A stretch of DNA of 64,000 nt from Paulinella micropora (lineage: Eukaryota > Cercozoa > Imbricatea > Euglyphida), in the NCBI GenBank assembly GCA_009731375.1, contig BJOX01000009.1, positions 1,151,566 through 1,215,565 on the forward strand, read 5' to 3'. This document shows positions 13,224-28,745 of the stretch, piece by piece. Under the pieces are notes generated by a model, which was not told the origin of the DNA, made no database searches, and saw only the letters and a program-made list of their open reading frames with translations. Numbering within the stretch: position 1 is the first letter of the stretch; each line of letters starts with the position of its first letter. The position numbers were made by a program, and so were the translations under genes.

Positions 13224-13510
13224 CCTACCTACCTACCTACCTACCTACCTACCTACCTATCTACCTACCTACCTATCTACCTACCTACCTACCTACCTAC
13301 CTACCTAACTAGCTACCTACCTATCTATCTATCTAACCTATAAATAAATTCTAAGCTTAGTGCTCTTTCGCAGCCCGCTACCCAGTCGCCAATCGGCGGC
13401 GGGGTAATGGATGCCTGAGCTGATAGACCAAACATATCTAACCTATCTATCTATCTGCAGGTTCTCCCTATACCCCTGCCTCAGAGCCAACATCCGACGT
13501 CTATTCCTAC

Positions 13511-13570
<60 letters not shown>

Positions 13571-13571
13571 A

Positions 13572-13614
<43 letters not shown>

Positions 13615-13715
13615 GTACCTACCTATCCACCTATCTACCTACACCTACCTACCTACCTTCCTACCTACCTACCTACCTACCTACCTATCTATCTAAGCTA
13701 TCTATCTATCTGCAG
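11677..13715. repeat. (TATC)n/(TACC)n with six full and one partial upstream copy of exon 8's 5' half
   Basis: Copies start at 11954, 12236, 12541, 12794, 13114 and 13461, with a partial one at 11805. Each follows a CAG acceptor-like site (TTCAG or GCAG) and shares GGTTCTCCCTATAC and CAACATC. Two intervening blocks (about 12975-13095 and 13340-13440) hold another repeat ending GAGCTGATAGACCAAACATA, also seen at 52147-52216. 12040-12080 carries a CTTTGCAAGGACTACATTCC repeat, found inverted at about 16684-16725. Confidence 0.88.
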
Positions 13716-13816
13716 GTTCTCCCTATACCCCTGCATCCGAGCCAACATCTGAAGTGTTTTCCTCCCCCACGCGTTCACAGCAGACCCCCTCTCTCTCCAA
13801 AAACACCTCCAATGTG
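13716..13816 (+). CDS. kinase-like gene, candidate exon 8 (phase 1 to 0)
   Basis: Acceptor TATCTATCTGCAG, donor AATGTG followed by GTCTCTCTC. Reads [20 protein letters not shown] then QQTPSLSKNTSNV. The first half is also encoded by the six upstream partial copies ([15 protein letters not shown] in most), while the second half is unique to this copy. A strongly Ser/Thr/Pro-rich, probably disordered and phosphorylated tail segment (inference). Confidence 0.72.
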
Positions 13817-13817
13817 G

Positions 13818-13911
<94 letters not shown>

Positions 13912-13936
13912 GCTATCTATCTAGCTATCTATCTAG

Positions 13937-13984
<48 letters not shown>

Positions 13985-14167
13985 ATATATACATATATAT
14001 ATTATATATATATATATATATTCTGCATCTACTCACTGACTTGAGCCAACTAGTTCACTTGTTTCATTCCTTCATTTACTTAAAATTCCTTATGAATTAC
14101 TTGTATTTACTTACTTAAAATATATATATATATATATATATATATTTATTTATTTATTTGTCGTTAG
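13817..14167. repeat. (CT)n, (TATC)n, (AT)n intron
   Basis: CT at the donor, then TATC, AT, a short AT-rich unique stretch (14030-14120), AT and ATTT, ending in the acceptor ATTTGTCGTTAG. Confidence 0.9.
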
Positions 14168-14260
14168 TCCTCGCCGCGCGCGTTGGCGGAAAAGTCCCCC
14201 TCTCACCTGCTAGATCTGGCCCCGGATGGCGCATCTCCGGCCCGCCCTTCTCCACTACAG
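14168..14260 (+). CDS. kinase-like gene, candidate exon 9 (phase 0 to 0)
   Basis: 93 nt, 31 whole codons: SSPRALAEKSPSHLLDLAPD then GASPARPSPLQ. Acceptor GTCGTTAG. Donor ACTACAG followed by GTAGGT, where the GTAG repeat array starts exactly at the splice site. High GC against the AT-rich flanks. Confidence 0.68.
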
Positions 14261-14273
14261 GTAGGTAGGTAGG

Positions 14274-14340
<67 letters not shown>

Positions 14341-14353
14341 GTAGACAGCTATG

Positions 14354-14411
<58 letters not shown>

Positions 14412-14642
14412 CCTACCTACCTACCTACCTACCTACCTATCTACCTACCTATCTACCTACCTATCTACCTACCTACCTACCTACCTACCTACCTATCTAT
14501 CTATCTATCTATCTATCTCTATCTATCTCTATCTATATATCTATCTATCTATCTATCTATCTACCTACCTACCTACCTACCTACCTACCTATCTACCTAT
14601 CTATCTATCTATCTATCTATCTATTTATCTATCTATCTATTC

Positions 14643-14696
<54 letters not shown>

Positions 14697-14710
14697 ATAT
14701 CTGTCTATAG
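14261..14710. repeat. (GTAG)n, (GATA)n, (TATC)n, (TACC)n intron
   Basis: Pure tetranucleotides from donor to acceptor (TCTGTCTATAG), apart from a few bases near 14340. Confidence 0.95.
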
Positions 14711-14814
14711 CTCAACCTTCTACCCGAGCCTGATATAGCTGAGGGCGTAATGTCCCCTACCCCCACCGCCGCGCGCACCACCCGCCGGCCCTCCCCAAAA
14801 ACACAGCCATCCAG
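14711..14814 (+). CDS. kinase-like gene, candidate exon 10 (phase 0 to 2)
   Basis: Reads [20 protein letters not shown] then [14 protein letters not shown], leaving AG. The split codon with exon 11 is AGC (Ser). The chosen donor is CCAG followed by GTCTTT. Two downstream copies of its 3' part end in better donors (about 14922, GTCAGT; about 15016, GTCAGC), so the exact 3' end is uncertain. Confidence 0.62.
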
Positions 14815-15598
14815 GTCTTTCAGCACCTCACGCAAAACAAAATTTCACGCAAAACTCGACGCATATTGTGGTTCATTTTCATCGCATCACCCGCCGGCCC
14901 TTCCTAAAAGCCCAGCCATCAAGGTCAGTCAGGACCAAACGCACCAATTGTAAGCATATTTTCCGTTTATTTTCATCGCACCACCCGCCGGCCCTCCCCG
15001 AAAACACAGCCATCCAGGTCAGCGAGCATCTAACGCAAAATTTCACGCATGTTGCAGTCCCTTTGGTCGCATCACCCGCCTCACCCGCCTTACCTTACCT
15101 TACCTTACCTTACCTTTACTTTAACTTACCTTAATCTTAACTTACCTTTACCTTAACTTACCTTTACCTTACCTTGCCTACGGTAAGGTAAAGGAAGGGA
15201 AGGCAAGGCAAGGGAAGGGAAGGGAAGGGAAGGAAAGGAAAGGGAAGAAGAAAGGGAAGGGAAGGAACCTTACCTTACCTTACCTTACCTTCCCTTACCT
15301 TCCCTTACCTTCCCTTCCCTTACCTTACCTTACCTTACCTTACCTTCCCTTACCTTCTCTTCCCTTCCCTTACCTTCCCTTCCCTTCCCTTCCCTTCCCT
15401 TGCCTTGTCTTGCCTTGCCTTGCCTTACCTTAACTTACCTTACCTTAACTTACCTTACCTTCCCTTCCCTTCCCTTACTTTACCTTCCCTTCCCTTCCCT
15501 TCCCTTCCCTTACCTTAACCTTACCTTCCCTTCCCTTCCCTTCCCTTCCCTTCGCCTTCCCTTCCCTTCCCTTCCATTCCCTCGTGTGTCTGTCTTAG
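14815..15598. repeat. Exon 10 3'-part copies and CCTTA/CCTTC pentamer arrays
   Basis: Copies of CACCCGCCGGCCC...CAGCCATC at about 14884-14922 and 14978-15016 with a short remnant near 15066. Then TTACC/TTCCC pentamers 15090-15580, including an inverted GGAAG block (15183-15265). Ends in the acceptor TCTGTCTTAG. Confidence 0.88.
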
Positions 15599-15726
15599 CC
15601 TGCATTGCGGCTCCCTGACCCCGCCTTCCGTCTCGTCGTCTTTCTTCTTCTCTTCCGCCTCGCACGAACGACCGTTCGCGGAGCGAGCACAATCCACCGT
15701 CGGCGCGCCAAACCCCGGACCGGCCG
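15599..15726 (+). CDS. kinase-like gene, candidate exon 11 (phase 2 to 1)
   Basis: Reads LHCGSLTPPSVSSSFFFSSA then SHERPFAERAQSTVGAPNPG and PA, one base left. Donor GCCG followed by GTACAC is non-optimal. The split codon with exon 12 is GGT (Gly). The phase fit on both sides is the main support. Confidence 0.6.
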
Positions 15727-15821
15727 GTACACGTACCCATCCTATCTACCTGTCTTACCTCTACCTAAGCGCCAAACCTCAGCCCGGCTGGAATCATTAT
15801 CATTATCATTATCATTATCAA

Positions 15822-15860
<39 letters not shown>

Positions 15861-16448
15861 TATCATCATCATAATTATCATCATCATTATCATTATCAAT
15901 ATCATTATTATGATTATCATTATCATCATCATCATCATCATCATCGTTATCATTTTTACATACCCATCCTATCCACCTGTCTTACCTCTACCTATGCACC
16001 CACCTCGACCTAATCTGACAGGTGCAGGTGGCGCCGGCCCAGACCCGGGCAGCACAATGTTTCCCTATGCAACCCACCTCTACCTAATCTGACAGGTGCA
16101 GGTGGCGCCGGCCAAGACCCGGGCAGCACCATGTTTCCCTATGCAACCACCTCTACCTAATCTGACAGGTGCAGGTGGCGCCGGCCAAGACCCGGGCAGC
16201 ACAATGTTTCCCTAGGCACCCACCTCTACCAAATCTGACAGGTGCAGGTGGCGCCGGCCCAGACCCGGGCAGCACAATGTTTCCCTATGCAACCCACCTC
16301 GACCTAATCTGACAGGTGCAGGTGGCGCCGGCCCAGACCCGGGCAGCACAATGTTTCCTTATGCACCCACCTCGACCTAATCTGACAGGTGCAGGTGGCG
16401 CCGGGCCAGACCCAGCACAATGTTTCCCACCTCTACCTAACCTGACAG
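15727..16448. repeat. (ATT/ATC)n and a 74-bp GC-rich minisatellite copied from the exon 12 acceptor
   Basis: ATT/ATC array 15793-15955. Then six tandem copies (period 72-74, last spacing 60) of CTACCTAATCTGACAG plus GTGCAGGTGGCGCCGG, with AG positions near 16020, 16094, 16166, 16240, 16314 and 16387. Each carries a complete acceptor site and the first part of exon 12. Confidence 0.88.
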
Positions 16449-16528
16449 GTGCAGGTGGCGCCGGCCCAGACCCGGGCAGCACAATGTTCCACGCCAGCCG
16501 TTACGTCCCCGCCACGCCCTCACTGCAG
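16449..16528 (+). CDS. kinase-like gene, candidate exon 12 (phase 1 to 0)
   Basis: Acceptor ACCTAACCTGACAG; donor CTGCAG followed by GTATAG. Reads AGGAGPDPGSTMFHASRYVP then ATPSLQ. Only this last member of the upstream minisatellite series continues into the unique FHASRYVPATPSLQ end, so the preceding copies are taken as intronic duplications. Confidence 0.66.
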
Positions 16529-16555
16529 GTATAGGTAGGAGGTGGATGATAGATT

Positions 16556-16634
<79 letters not shown>

Positions 16635-16887
16635 GGATGGATGGATGGATGGATGGATGGATGGATAGATAGATAGATAGATGAGATGTCGCAAAGGAAT
16701 GTAGTCCTTGCAAAGGAACGCAGTTTCACATCAAACAATAATTTGTGTACTGTGCATGTGTCCGGGATGGGAATCACGGGTAGACTGTGTTCTGGAAAAA
16801 GAAGAGGAGGAAGGACGTTGAAGAAAAAGGCAATCTAGGAATGGAGAGTGGGAGGATAAGNNNNNNNNNNGGATGGATCGATGGATC

Positions 16888-16952
<65 letters not shown>

Positions 16953-17090
16953 GTAGGTAGATAGGTAGATAGGTAGGTAGGTAGATAGGTAGATAAGTAG
17001 GTAGGTAGATAGATAGGTAGGTAGGTAGGTAGGTAGGTAGGTAGGTAGGTAGTTAGGTAGGTAGGTAGGTAGGTAGGTAGATAGGTACAT

Positions 17091-17153
<63 letters not shown>

Positions 17154-17178
17154 GTAGGTAGGTAGGTAGGTAGGTAGG

Positions 17179-17241
<63 letters not shown>

Positions 17242-17439
17242 GTAGATAGGTAGATAGGTAGATAGATAAGATAGATAAGATAGATAGATAGATTGATAGA
17301 TAGATAGATAGATAGATAGATGTATGTACGTATGTATGTATGCATGTATGGGTGGATGGATGAATAGATAGATATATAAACAGACAGAAAAAAGCAGGCA
17401 GATAGATAAATAGGCAGACAGACAGACAGACAGACAAAC

Positions 17440-17531
<92 letters not shown>

Positions 17532-17599
17532 GAAATATCGACTAATGTCAGAAAAAAGAGCTTCTGATTTCGTCAACCAAGGAAGTCTGTGGGTAAAGT

Positions 17600-17663
<64 letters not shown>

Positions 17664-17708
17664 GTGGATAGATAGATAGGTAGGTAGGTAGATAGATAGG
17701 TAGGTAGG

Positions 17709-17795
<87 letters not shown>

Positions 17796-17952
17796 GTAGG
17801 TAGGTAGATAGGTAGGTAGGTAGGTAGGTAGGTAGGTAGGTAGGTAGGTAGATAGATAGATAGATAGATAGATAGGTAGGTAGGTAGGTAGGTAGGTAGA
17901 TAGATAGATACGTAGGTAGGTAGATAGACAGATAGGTAGATACATAGGTAGG

Positions 17953-18017
<65 letters not shown>

Positions 18018-18018
18018 G

Positions 18019-18070
<52 letters not shown>

Positions 18071-18160
18071 TGATTGATTTGATTGATTGACAGACCTCGT
18101 CTCGCTTCTTCTTCCCGCGCTCTACCCCAAACAATCAATCAATCATATCTATCTATATAG

Positions 18161-18225
<65 letters not shown>

Positions 18226-18246
18226 CATCCATCCATCCATCCATCC

Positions 18247-18292
<46 letters not shown>

Positions 18293-18345
18293 TGACAAAC
18301 CTCGTCTCGCTTCTTCTTCCCGCGCTCTACCCCAAAGATAGATAC

Positions 18346-18409
<64 letters not shown>

Positions 18410-18509
18410 ATAGATATGATAGTTATGATATGATAGGATTGATTGATTGACAGTCCTCGTCTCGCTTCTTCTTCCCGCGCTCTACCCCAAACAATCAATT
18501 CGTATCTAT

Positions 18510-18574
<65 letters not shown>

Positions 18575-18619
18575 AATCTATCTACCTACCTACCTACCTA
18601 CCTACCTACCTCTTGACAG
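16529..18619. repeat. GATA/GTAG/GATG intron with gap, retroposon fragment and upstream copies of exon 13
   Basis: Arrays with a gap at 16861-16870 and a unique stretch 16684-16860 (no gene seen). A 5'-truncated retroposon fragment (about 70 bp, minus) lies at 17530-17600. Three copies of the exon 13 start (CCTCGTCTCGCTTCTTCTTC...TACCCCAAA) sit at 18094-18131, 18299-18334 and 18454-18491; the middle one has lost its AG. Confidence 0.88.
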
Positions 18620-18714
18620 TCCTCGTCTCGCTTCTTTTTCCCGCGTTCAACCCCAAAGTCTTCGGCGAAGTCCTCGGGCTTGGTGACCAACTCAGGCGTG
18701 TTCATGTCGGGATG
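18620..18714 (+). CDS. kinase-like gene, candidate exon 13 (phase 0 to 2)
   Basis: Acceptor (TACC)n-TCTTGACAG. Donor GATG followed by GTCTTT, then (CT)n. Reads [20 protein letters not shown] then LVTNSGVFMSG, leaving TG, which makes Trp with exon 14. The three upstream copies encode the same [13 protein letters not shown] start. A minus-strand frame (MNTPELVTKPEDF...) also looks protein-like but has a purine-only upstream and no phase partners. Confidence 0.68.
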
Positions 18715-18803
<89 letters not shown>

Positions 18804-18807
18804 CTCT

Positions 18808-18868
<61 letters not shown>

Positions 18869-18981
18869 AAACACAACACACACACACAAATAAGTACATA
18901 AGTAAATACATAAATAAACGAATACATAGAAGAAATAAGTACATACATAATGTACAGTCATCCGCCACCACACTCGACTTC

Positions 18982-19037
<56 letters not shown>

Positions 19038-19080
19038 GCAGCGCATAAATATGGTTTTCTATCTATCTGTCTTTGTAAGG
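18715..19080. repeat. (CT)n and (TATC)n
   Basis: CT array 18718-18866 and TATC 18983-19036, with short A/C-rich unique sequence between. Confidence 0.93.
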
Positions 19081-19091
19081 GCGAGGCGAGT

Positions 19092-19262
19092 GAAAATTTT
19101 TGGCCAGGAAATATTTCGGCCAGTGATTTTTCATCGCAGAATACGTTGTTTTTGCACAAAACTTTGGGTGGCCGGAATTCTCCCCTAGTCTTTTCCCCGC
19201 AAGATCCGTGGTTTTTTTTTTGGGGGGGGGGCCAAAATTTGAGCTGGCGGAATTTTTTTTCC
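19092..19262. repeat. Interspersed repeat 'TTTCGGCCAGG', copy 2
   Basis: Matches 5935-6085, sharing GCAGAATACGTTGTTTTTGC and CTTTGGGTGGCCGGAATTC. Its second half carries a run of T then G (19210-19231). Confidence 0.72.
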
Positions 19263-19286
19263 ACACTCGTCGCTTGTATTTGGCAG

Positions 19287-19450
19287 GTCGTCCCCGAACA
19301 CCCCCGGTTCTTCCCGCGGTACTCCCGGTCGTCGGAGTCTGGACAACAGCCGCAGTGGAAGCATGGGAAGCAACCGCACAACCCCGCCAAGGGCGCGGGC
19401 CGGGTCAGACCGCAGCTTCTCGCAACCCACACGCAACGACGCCATCACAG
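19287..19450 (+). CDS. kinase-like gene, candidate exon 14 (phase 2 to 1)
   Basis: Acceptor TTGTATTTGGCAG, donor ATCACAG followed by GTTGGC. Reads SSPNTPGSSRGTPGRRSLDN, SRSGSMGSNRTTPPRARAGS and DRSFSQPTRNDAIT: a basic Ser/Pro-rich stretch with RRSL and SxxTP-like sites typical of kinase regulatory tails. Its last part plus donor is repeated five times downstream between GA arrays. Another frame is also open, but only this one fits exons 13 and 15. Confidence 0.74.
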
Positions 19451-19463
19451 GTTGGCCATTCTC

Positions 19464-19530
<67 letters not shown>

Positions 19531-19558
19531 AACGACGCGATCATAGGTGGGCCATCTC

Positions 19559-19615
<57 letters not shown>

Positions 19616-19643
19616 AACGACGCGATCATAGGTGGGCCATCTC

Positions 19644-19700
<57 letters not shown>

Positions 19701-19728
19701 AACGACGCGATCATAGGTGGGCCATCTC

Positions 19729-19785
<57 letters not shown>

Positions 19786-19813
19786 AACGACGCGATCATA
19801 GGTGGGCCATCTC

Positions 19814-19870
<57 letters not shown>

Positions 19871-19898
19871 AACGACGCGATCATAGGTGGGCCATCTC

Positions 19899-19960
<62 letters not shown>
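19451..19960. repeat. (GA)n with five downstream copies of the exon 14 donor region
   Basis: Period about 85 bp. CAACGACGCGATCATAG followed by GTGGGCCATC recurs at about 19530, 19614, 19700, 19784 and 19870, each followed by TAGTA and a GA run. Confidence 0.92.
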
Positions 19961-19962
<2 letters not shown>

Positions 19963-19998
19963 TCTTTCTAGCTGGCTTAGCGATATATTTCAGAGGTG

Positions 19999-20209
19999 TT
20001 CCACACCACAGATTTCCTGGTTTCTGGTGCCACTTTCTGGGCTTTGCTGCCTGAAAAGCCTGGCCTGTGGTGCCACTTTCTGGCTTTGCTCCCTGAAAAG
20101 CCTGGCCTGTGGTGCCACTTTCTGGCTTTGCTTTGCTTTCCTCAAAAGCGTGGCCTGTGGTGGCACTTTGCCACCCGAAAGAAAACCCGGAATTCTGGGT
20201 GGTGTAGAA
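19999..20209. mobile_element. TTCTACACCAC terminal-inverted-repeat element, copy 2
   Basis: Starts TTCCACACCAC and ends GTGGTGTAGAA. Longer than copy 1 because an internal unit of about 42 bp (AAAAGC.TGGCCTGTGGTG) is present about three times. Confidence 0.65.
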
Positions 20210-20289
20210 TGAACAGTAGCCAACTTCTCACCTTTCTATACACAGGGATGCAAACATACTGTGAAACCTCCGTGAAATTTTGTGTGTAT

Positions 20290-20490
20290 TCGCCCACCAA
20301 CACACAACAACACACCAATACACACACACAAACACACACACACACACACACAACAAAACACACACAAACAAAACGACACTCACAGACACACACATACACA
20401 GATACACACGATCTAAACTGTATAGGCCCTCCTCTCTTCACCGGCATCTCTCCCTCTCCCCTCTCCACTCACAGACACACACATACACAC
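20290..20490. repeat. (CA)n and one upstream copy of exon 15's acceptor and 5' part
   Basis: CA-rich array 20290-20412. At 20408-20470 a copy of the exon 15 start: branch-point-like CTAAACTGTATAG followed by GCCCTCCTCTCTTCACCGGC. Confidence 0.82.
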
Positions 20491-20707
20491 ATGAGAAGTT
20501 CCTATTTCTTAAGCACAACGAACAATGACTTCAAGCGCTTCGATCTCAGTCAGTATTTGCATCTACAACCTGTTGTATGGCTCATTAGAAAGCTCTCTAA
20601 GAGAGCTTTCAAATGAGCCACTACACAAGCCGCAAAGATCAGAACCGGCTGAGAACGAAATGTTTGAAGTCATTGCTAATTGTCGTTAAGTACAAGGAAC
20701 TTCTCAT
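20491..20707. mobile_element. Foldback (MITE-like) element, copy 2, with 8-bp flanking repeat
   Basis: ATGAGAAGTTCC ... GGAACTTCTCAT, about 217 bp. Flanked by ATACACAC at 20483-20490 and 20708-20715. An 8-bp target duplication would fit hAT-like transposition, but the flank is CA-rich so chance is possible. Orientation is opposite to copy 1. Confidence 0.75.
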
Positions 20708-20736
20708 ATACACACAACACGATCTTAACTGCATAG

Positions 20737-20973
20737 GCCCGCCCCTTTTCATCGGTACCTCTACCTCTCCCCTCTCCGCTCCCTCCTCCTTGTCCTCCTT
20801 TTCCCCTGTCCTTCCCGCCGACAACCCTCTCCTACACCCGCCCCGTATGACCCACAAAAACACATCCTCCTCCACATCCTCGGACTCTTCCGCACAATCT
20901 GCTAGCACAATGCCCAACCTTTCCCCACAGCCAGTTGGCGGGGCGGGTGCGACTGCAAATACATCAACCATAT

Positions 20974-21004
<31 letters not shown>

Positions 21005-21074
21005 TACGACTTCTTCTTCGTCCTCACTGGCCGGTGACGATGAGGACAAGAAAGACAACAAGCTAAAACAACAG
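20737..21074 (+). CDS. kinase-like gene, candidate exon 15 (phase 1 to 0)
   Basis: Acceptor CTTAACTGCATAG, donor CAACAG followed by GTATGG. Reads PPLFIGTSTSPLSAPSSLSS ... then MTHKNTSSSTSSDSSAQS ... [17 protein letters not shown] ... and ends LAGDDEDKKDNKLKQQ. Ser/Thr-rich with a poly-Thr run and a charged end. The first two bases complete Gly with exon 14. A partial copy of its start lies upstream at 20423. Confidence 0.75.
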
Positions 21075-22870
<1,796 letters not shown>

Positions 22871-23042
22871 ATGTCATACCTTATATGTGATACAATTTGC
22901 TACACGTTCAGAGAATGTGATACTTCTTTGTTATTCCTTACATCTTGTATGTTATATATATTCTTTTCTTATATGGTATCGAGATATCCAGAGTGTTTTT
23001 TTGTTATTACTTACATGTTGTGTAGTGGAGATAGATAGATAG

Positions 23043-23509
23043 ATGAGATATCGACTAATGTCAGAAAAAAGGAGCTTCTGATTTCGTCAACCAAGGAAGT
23101 CTGTGGGTAAAGTATTAACCCGATGCCCAGCTAAGCCGTGATGTTTGCACGGAAGGGACTGATACAGGCGATACCAAAGCTCCCTAGTACCAGGCGGGGC
23201 CAGGGCTCGTTCCATAAGCGCCCCTTGCAGAACGAGCTCCCACCTCCATTACAGAGGACCCAGTAAGCAGATGGAGTTTCGAGACTGTTCGACAGTCTAG
23301 TATAAACCGACAGAGCACTGTGGGTTTTATTCCGGGCTCAACAAGCGAGAAAGGGCACCCTGAGGGAACAGGATTGTGCTTCCCGTCGCTATTTCGGCAT
23401 GTGACTTATAGGCGTATGGCTAGGCACACATAAGGCACCCCACCACGGGCCCAGCACACCCACACCATCCCCTAATTCTCTGTCTGTCGACAGATGGTCC
23501 ATTTCAAAA
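23043..23509 (-). mobile_element. Retroposon-like repeat, near full-length copy C
   Basis: About 467 bp on the minus strand. Its constant 3' end abuts GATA at 23031-23045; its other end reaches the CAGATGG...CATTTCAAAA end shared with 46701-47168 and 52428-52899. 22871-23042 just before it is AT-rich unique sequence. Confidence 0.85.
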
Positions 23510-23587
23510 AAACCAAGCCCAAGGGAGGGTCAGTGACACCTCAAGTGGCCTTGGTTCACTCCGTGGAGAAAGTGATGAGATCGACTG

Positions 23588-23760
<173 letters not shown>

Positions 23761-23805
23761 GTGGTTATTACTTACTGGTACTGGTAGTAGTATTTTATCT
23801 AGATT

Positions 23806-24020
23806 TGAGAAGTTCCTAGTTCTTTACTACAATGAGCGATGACTTCAAGTGCTTCGAACTCAGCCAATGCTGGTTGCTGTCGCTTCTGCAGTGCCTCCTT
23901 TGAAAGCTCTCGTCAAGAGCTTGCTAATGAGCCAAGATACAGATTCTGGGACCCAGTATTGACTGAGAACGAAGCGCTTGAAGTCATTGCTCATTGCACT
24001 TAAGAACTAGGAACTTCTCA
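23806..24020. mobile_element. Foldback (MITE-like) element, copy 3
   Basis: TGAGAAGTTCC ... GGAACTTCTCA, about 215 bp, arms imperfectly complementary and homologous to copies 1 and 2. The centre differs (GCTTCTGCAGTGCC). Confidence 0.75.
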
Positions 24021-24121
24021 TCCAGACGTCCTTTTGTTATGTAAGTAATAACAAAAGATATTGTATGTTATATAGATATCTAGAGGTTCTTTTCTCACTC
24101 GCGTACGACAAGTCTCAGGTG

Positions 24122-24122
24122 C

Positions 24123-24172
<50 letters not shown>

Positions 24173-24197
24173 GTCTGCCTGTCTATTTGTCTGTCTG

Positions 24198-24279
<82 letters not shown>

Positions 24280-24286
24280 CTATCTG

Positions 24287-24362
<76 letters not shown>

Positions 24363-24367
24363 CCTGA

Positions 24368-24425
<58 letters not shown>

Positions 24426-24460
24426 GTCTGTCTGTCTGGCTGGCTGTCTGTCTGTCTGAC

Positions 24461-24492
<32 letters not shown>

Positions 24493-24526
24493 GGTCTGTC
24501 GGTCGGTCGGTCTGTCTGTCTATCTA

Positions 24527-24564
<38 letters not shown>

Positions 24565-24581
24565 CACCCATCTATCTATCA

Positions 24582-24621
<40 letters not shown>

Positions 24622-24631
24622 GTATATCTGC

Positions 24632-24722
<91 letters not shown>
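24122..24722. repeat. (TATC)n/(TGTC)n and (CT)n
   Basis: TATC interleaved with TGTC, ending in a CT array and CAG at 24720-24722. That CAG is a strong-looking acceptor, but reading on from it in phase 0 meets a stop at 24774. Confidence 0.93.
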
Positions 24723-24826
24723 GCACACTCAAGGATCGCAGTTATAACTTACGCTTGTTATATTCACGAGCGGTGAGTGAGGGTAATAATAACAATTTAC
24801 CTCAAGCGAGCAGTACGAATAGCCAG

Positions 24827-26884
<2,058 letters not shown>

Positions 26885-26981
26885 CTAGTTACACAGGATA
26901 TTAATACAGCATCAGTTCAAATTGTCATTTTAGCAAGCAACTTTATTTTTGATGAAGAACAATGAGGTCATTTAAGTGGAC

Positions 26982-27024
<43 letters not shown>

Positions 27025-27055
27025 CTTNNNNNNNNNNNNNNNNNNNNNNNNNNNN

Positions 27056-27101
<46 letters not shown>

Positions 27102-27715
27102 CTAATGGATGTCGTACTGTTATCTATTGTGTGCATTGTGTTACTCAGCGTTGGCCATCGTGTACTTTTAGTACTATTCATATCAATCGACGGACTGACA
27201 GCTGAGGAAAAGAAAACAACATTGTACTACTTAAGACTAACAAGATTTCGGGGTATTGAGCAAAGTATTGAGAAGTTCAGCACCATCTCAAACCCATCTC
27301 AACCCCAACTCAGATCTTCTCAGGACCGGCCTAGATTTCTCAGCCTTTCTTAATATAAATGAATTACGTTCAACGTAATAACTCCCTGAGGAACTGTTAT
27401 TAATAAATTTAACTAAATGCGTCAAAACCAACCTTGTTTCTGACTTTTTTAGCTTTACTAATTATTTACTCTTTGGTTTGCTCTGACACTTTCATTTTTC
27501 GCTCTAGCAATTTCCTTTTTTCCCTATATCAACTTGTAATTTTTCTCACTGACCGTGCTATTTTCCCTTCCACTCTAACACAGTCACATCCGCTACCATA
27601 CAACTTTAAATAAATAAACTTCCCTCCACAAAAACATAATACTCAAAAACCGCCTTGACTCCTCTTGAGCACAGCCCATATGCACTGCGAACCATAAACC
27701 AGGCCTTGCCCTATA
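26885..27715. other. Non-coding interval with poly(T) and 28-N gap
   Basis: T tracts flank the gap 27028-27055. 27107-27353 is an open frame of about 82 codons with a hydrophobic start (MDVVLLSIVCIVLLSV), too short and unsupported to call. The rest is AT-rich. It ends at the retrotransposon target site. Confidence 0.7.
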
Positions 27716-27719
27716 GTTA
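27716..27719. repeat. Target-site duplication GTTA (5')
   Basis: GTTA immediately before the 5' LTR; the same GTTA at 38365-38368 follows the 3' LTR. Confidence 0.8.
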
Positions 27720-27958
27720 TGTAGGCATCACCCCCCGGATAGCCGGTAAAAAATATCTTTTCCTGGTGACAGATGCACCAGCTTGTTTTTCAGTATTATT
27801 TGTCCGGATTTGGACCTGATGCAATTTTATTCCTGGTCTGTTGCAGTTTTCTTTTTTTGGCTTCACTGAGCTAATACAACGAGATATCATTCTCATTCTT
27901 GAGGACTGTGTTTGGTTGTATTACCGACTTTTTTCGAGCTATCGTTGGGGGCATTATA
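27720..27958 (+). repeat. 5' LTR
   Basis: Begins TGTAGGCATCAC, ends GGGGGCATTATA. The terminal CA of the canonical TG...CA has become TA here, whereas the 3' LTR keeps TACA. Shares CTTTTTTCGAGCTATCG and CTAATACAACGAGA with the 3' LTR. Confidence 0.95.
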
Positions 27959-27960
27959 TT

Positions 27961-27976
27961 TGGAGTCCACATCACT
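27961..27976 (+). promoter_or_regulatory. Candidate primer-binding site
   Basis: TGGAGTCCACATCACT starts two bases after the LTR. TGG would pair with a tRNA CCA end. I cannot name the tRNA. Confidence 0.5.
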
Positions 27977-28745
27977 AGGGTGATTTCTTTCTGCTTTGCC
28001 ACACAGGCAACAGAGTGAATTTTCACAACTGTCTCACACGGGGACGTCAGACGAAAACAAATACTCCAACACAGCTCCCTCATAACTCTTTCACAAAACA
28101 AATAATTTGATTGACCTCAAGCCTGAGATGTCTCGTACCCTCTAGCACAATCAGTATCTGTGTGCTCACAAGGAGACATCAGATACAAACTCTCTGTCGT
28201 TCTTGCTGTTCTCACACAGAGACCAAGAAGAAGGAGGTGGACAGAAGAGTGAAGGAACACACACAAAACACAAACAAGCATAGGGACAGGAGCACAACAC
28301 TTTACCCTTCTAGTTTGTGCATTTATCTGCATTATCTCACACATACGTCAGAGTATTTTTGCAAATCTCTGATCGTTTTCTAAAGGTAGGTCTGAGAACC
28401 TATCCGACCGACTGTCGACTTCTCAAGGAGAGCTTTTCTAGCTTCTCTATTACTATCTGTGTGTAGGTCCAAGTGCCTCATACTAGATACAATATAGAAA
28501 AGAAGGAGGAGAAAGTAATCTGAGTAAGGAGAACAAGAAATCAGAGAAAGTCTCAAAGACTATTTTTCTCAAACAAAAACAAACATACAAACAGTGTTTC
28601 ATAGAGGACAGGGAATCTTATCCTACCCTCTCTATTAGTTTCTCTCTTCACTAGTCAATCGACTGAAGGAGGAACAGAACACAAACGAACAAAAACCAAA
28701 CATAGGAGCTGACACTGTCCTCCTGTTGATCACTACTACGACATC

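Noticed and set aside
18610-18705. Minus-strand exon MNTPELVTKPEDFAEDFG...
   Set aside because: Protein-like, but its upstream is a GA run without an acceptor and it has no phase partners. The + strand reading has both acceptor and donor and fits the chain.
24723-24772. 50-nt exon after the (CT)n-CAG with donor GCG-GTGAGTG
   Set aside because: Strong splice signals, but phase 0 entry gives an unrelated peptide and its exit phase does not fit the next AG. Kept only as an alternative.
27107-27353. 82-codon ORF with hydrophobic start
   Set aside because: No splice context, promoter or homology signal visible; AT-rich chance frame is likely.
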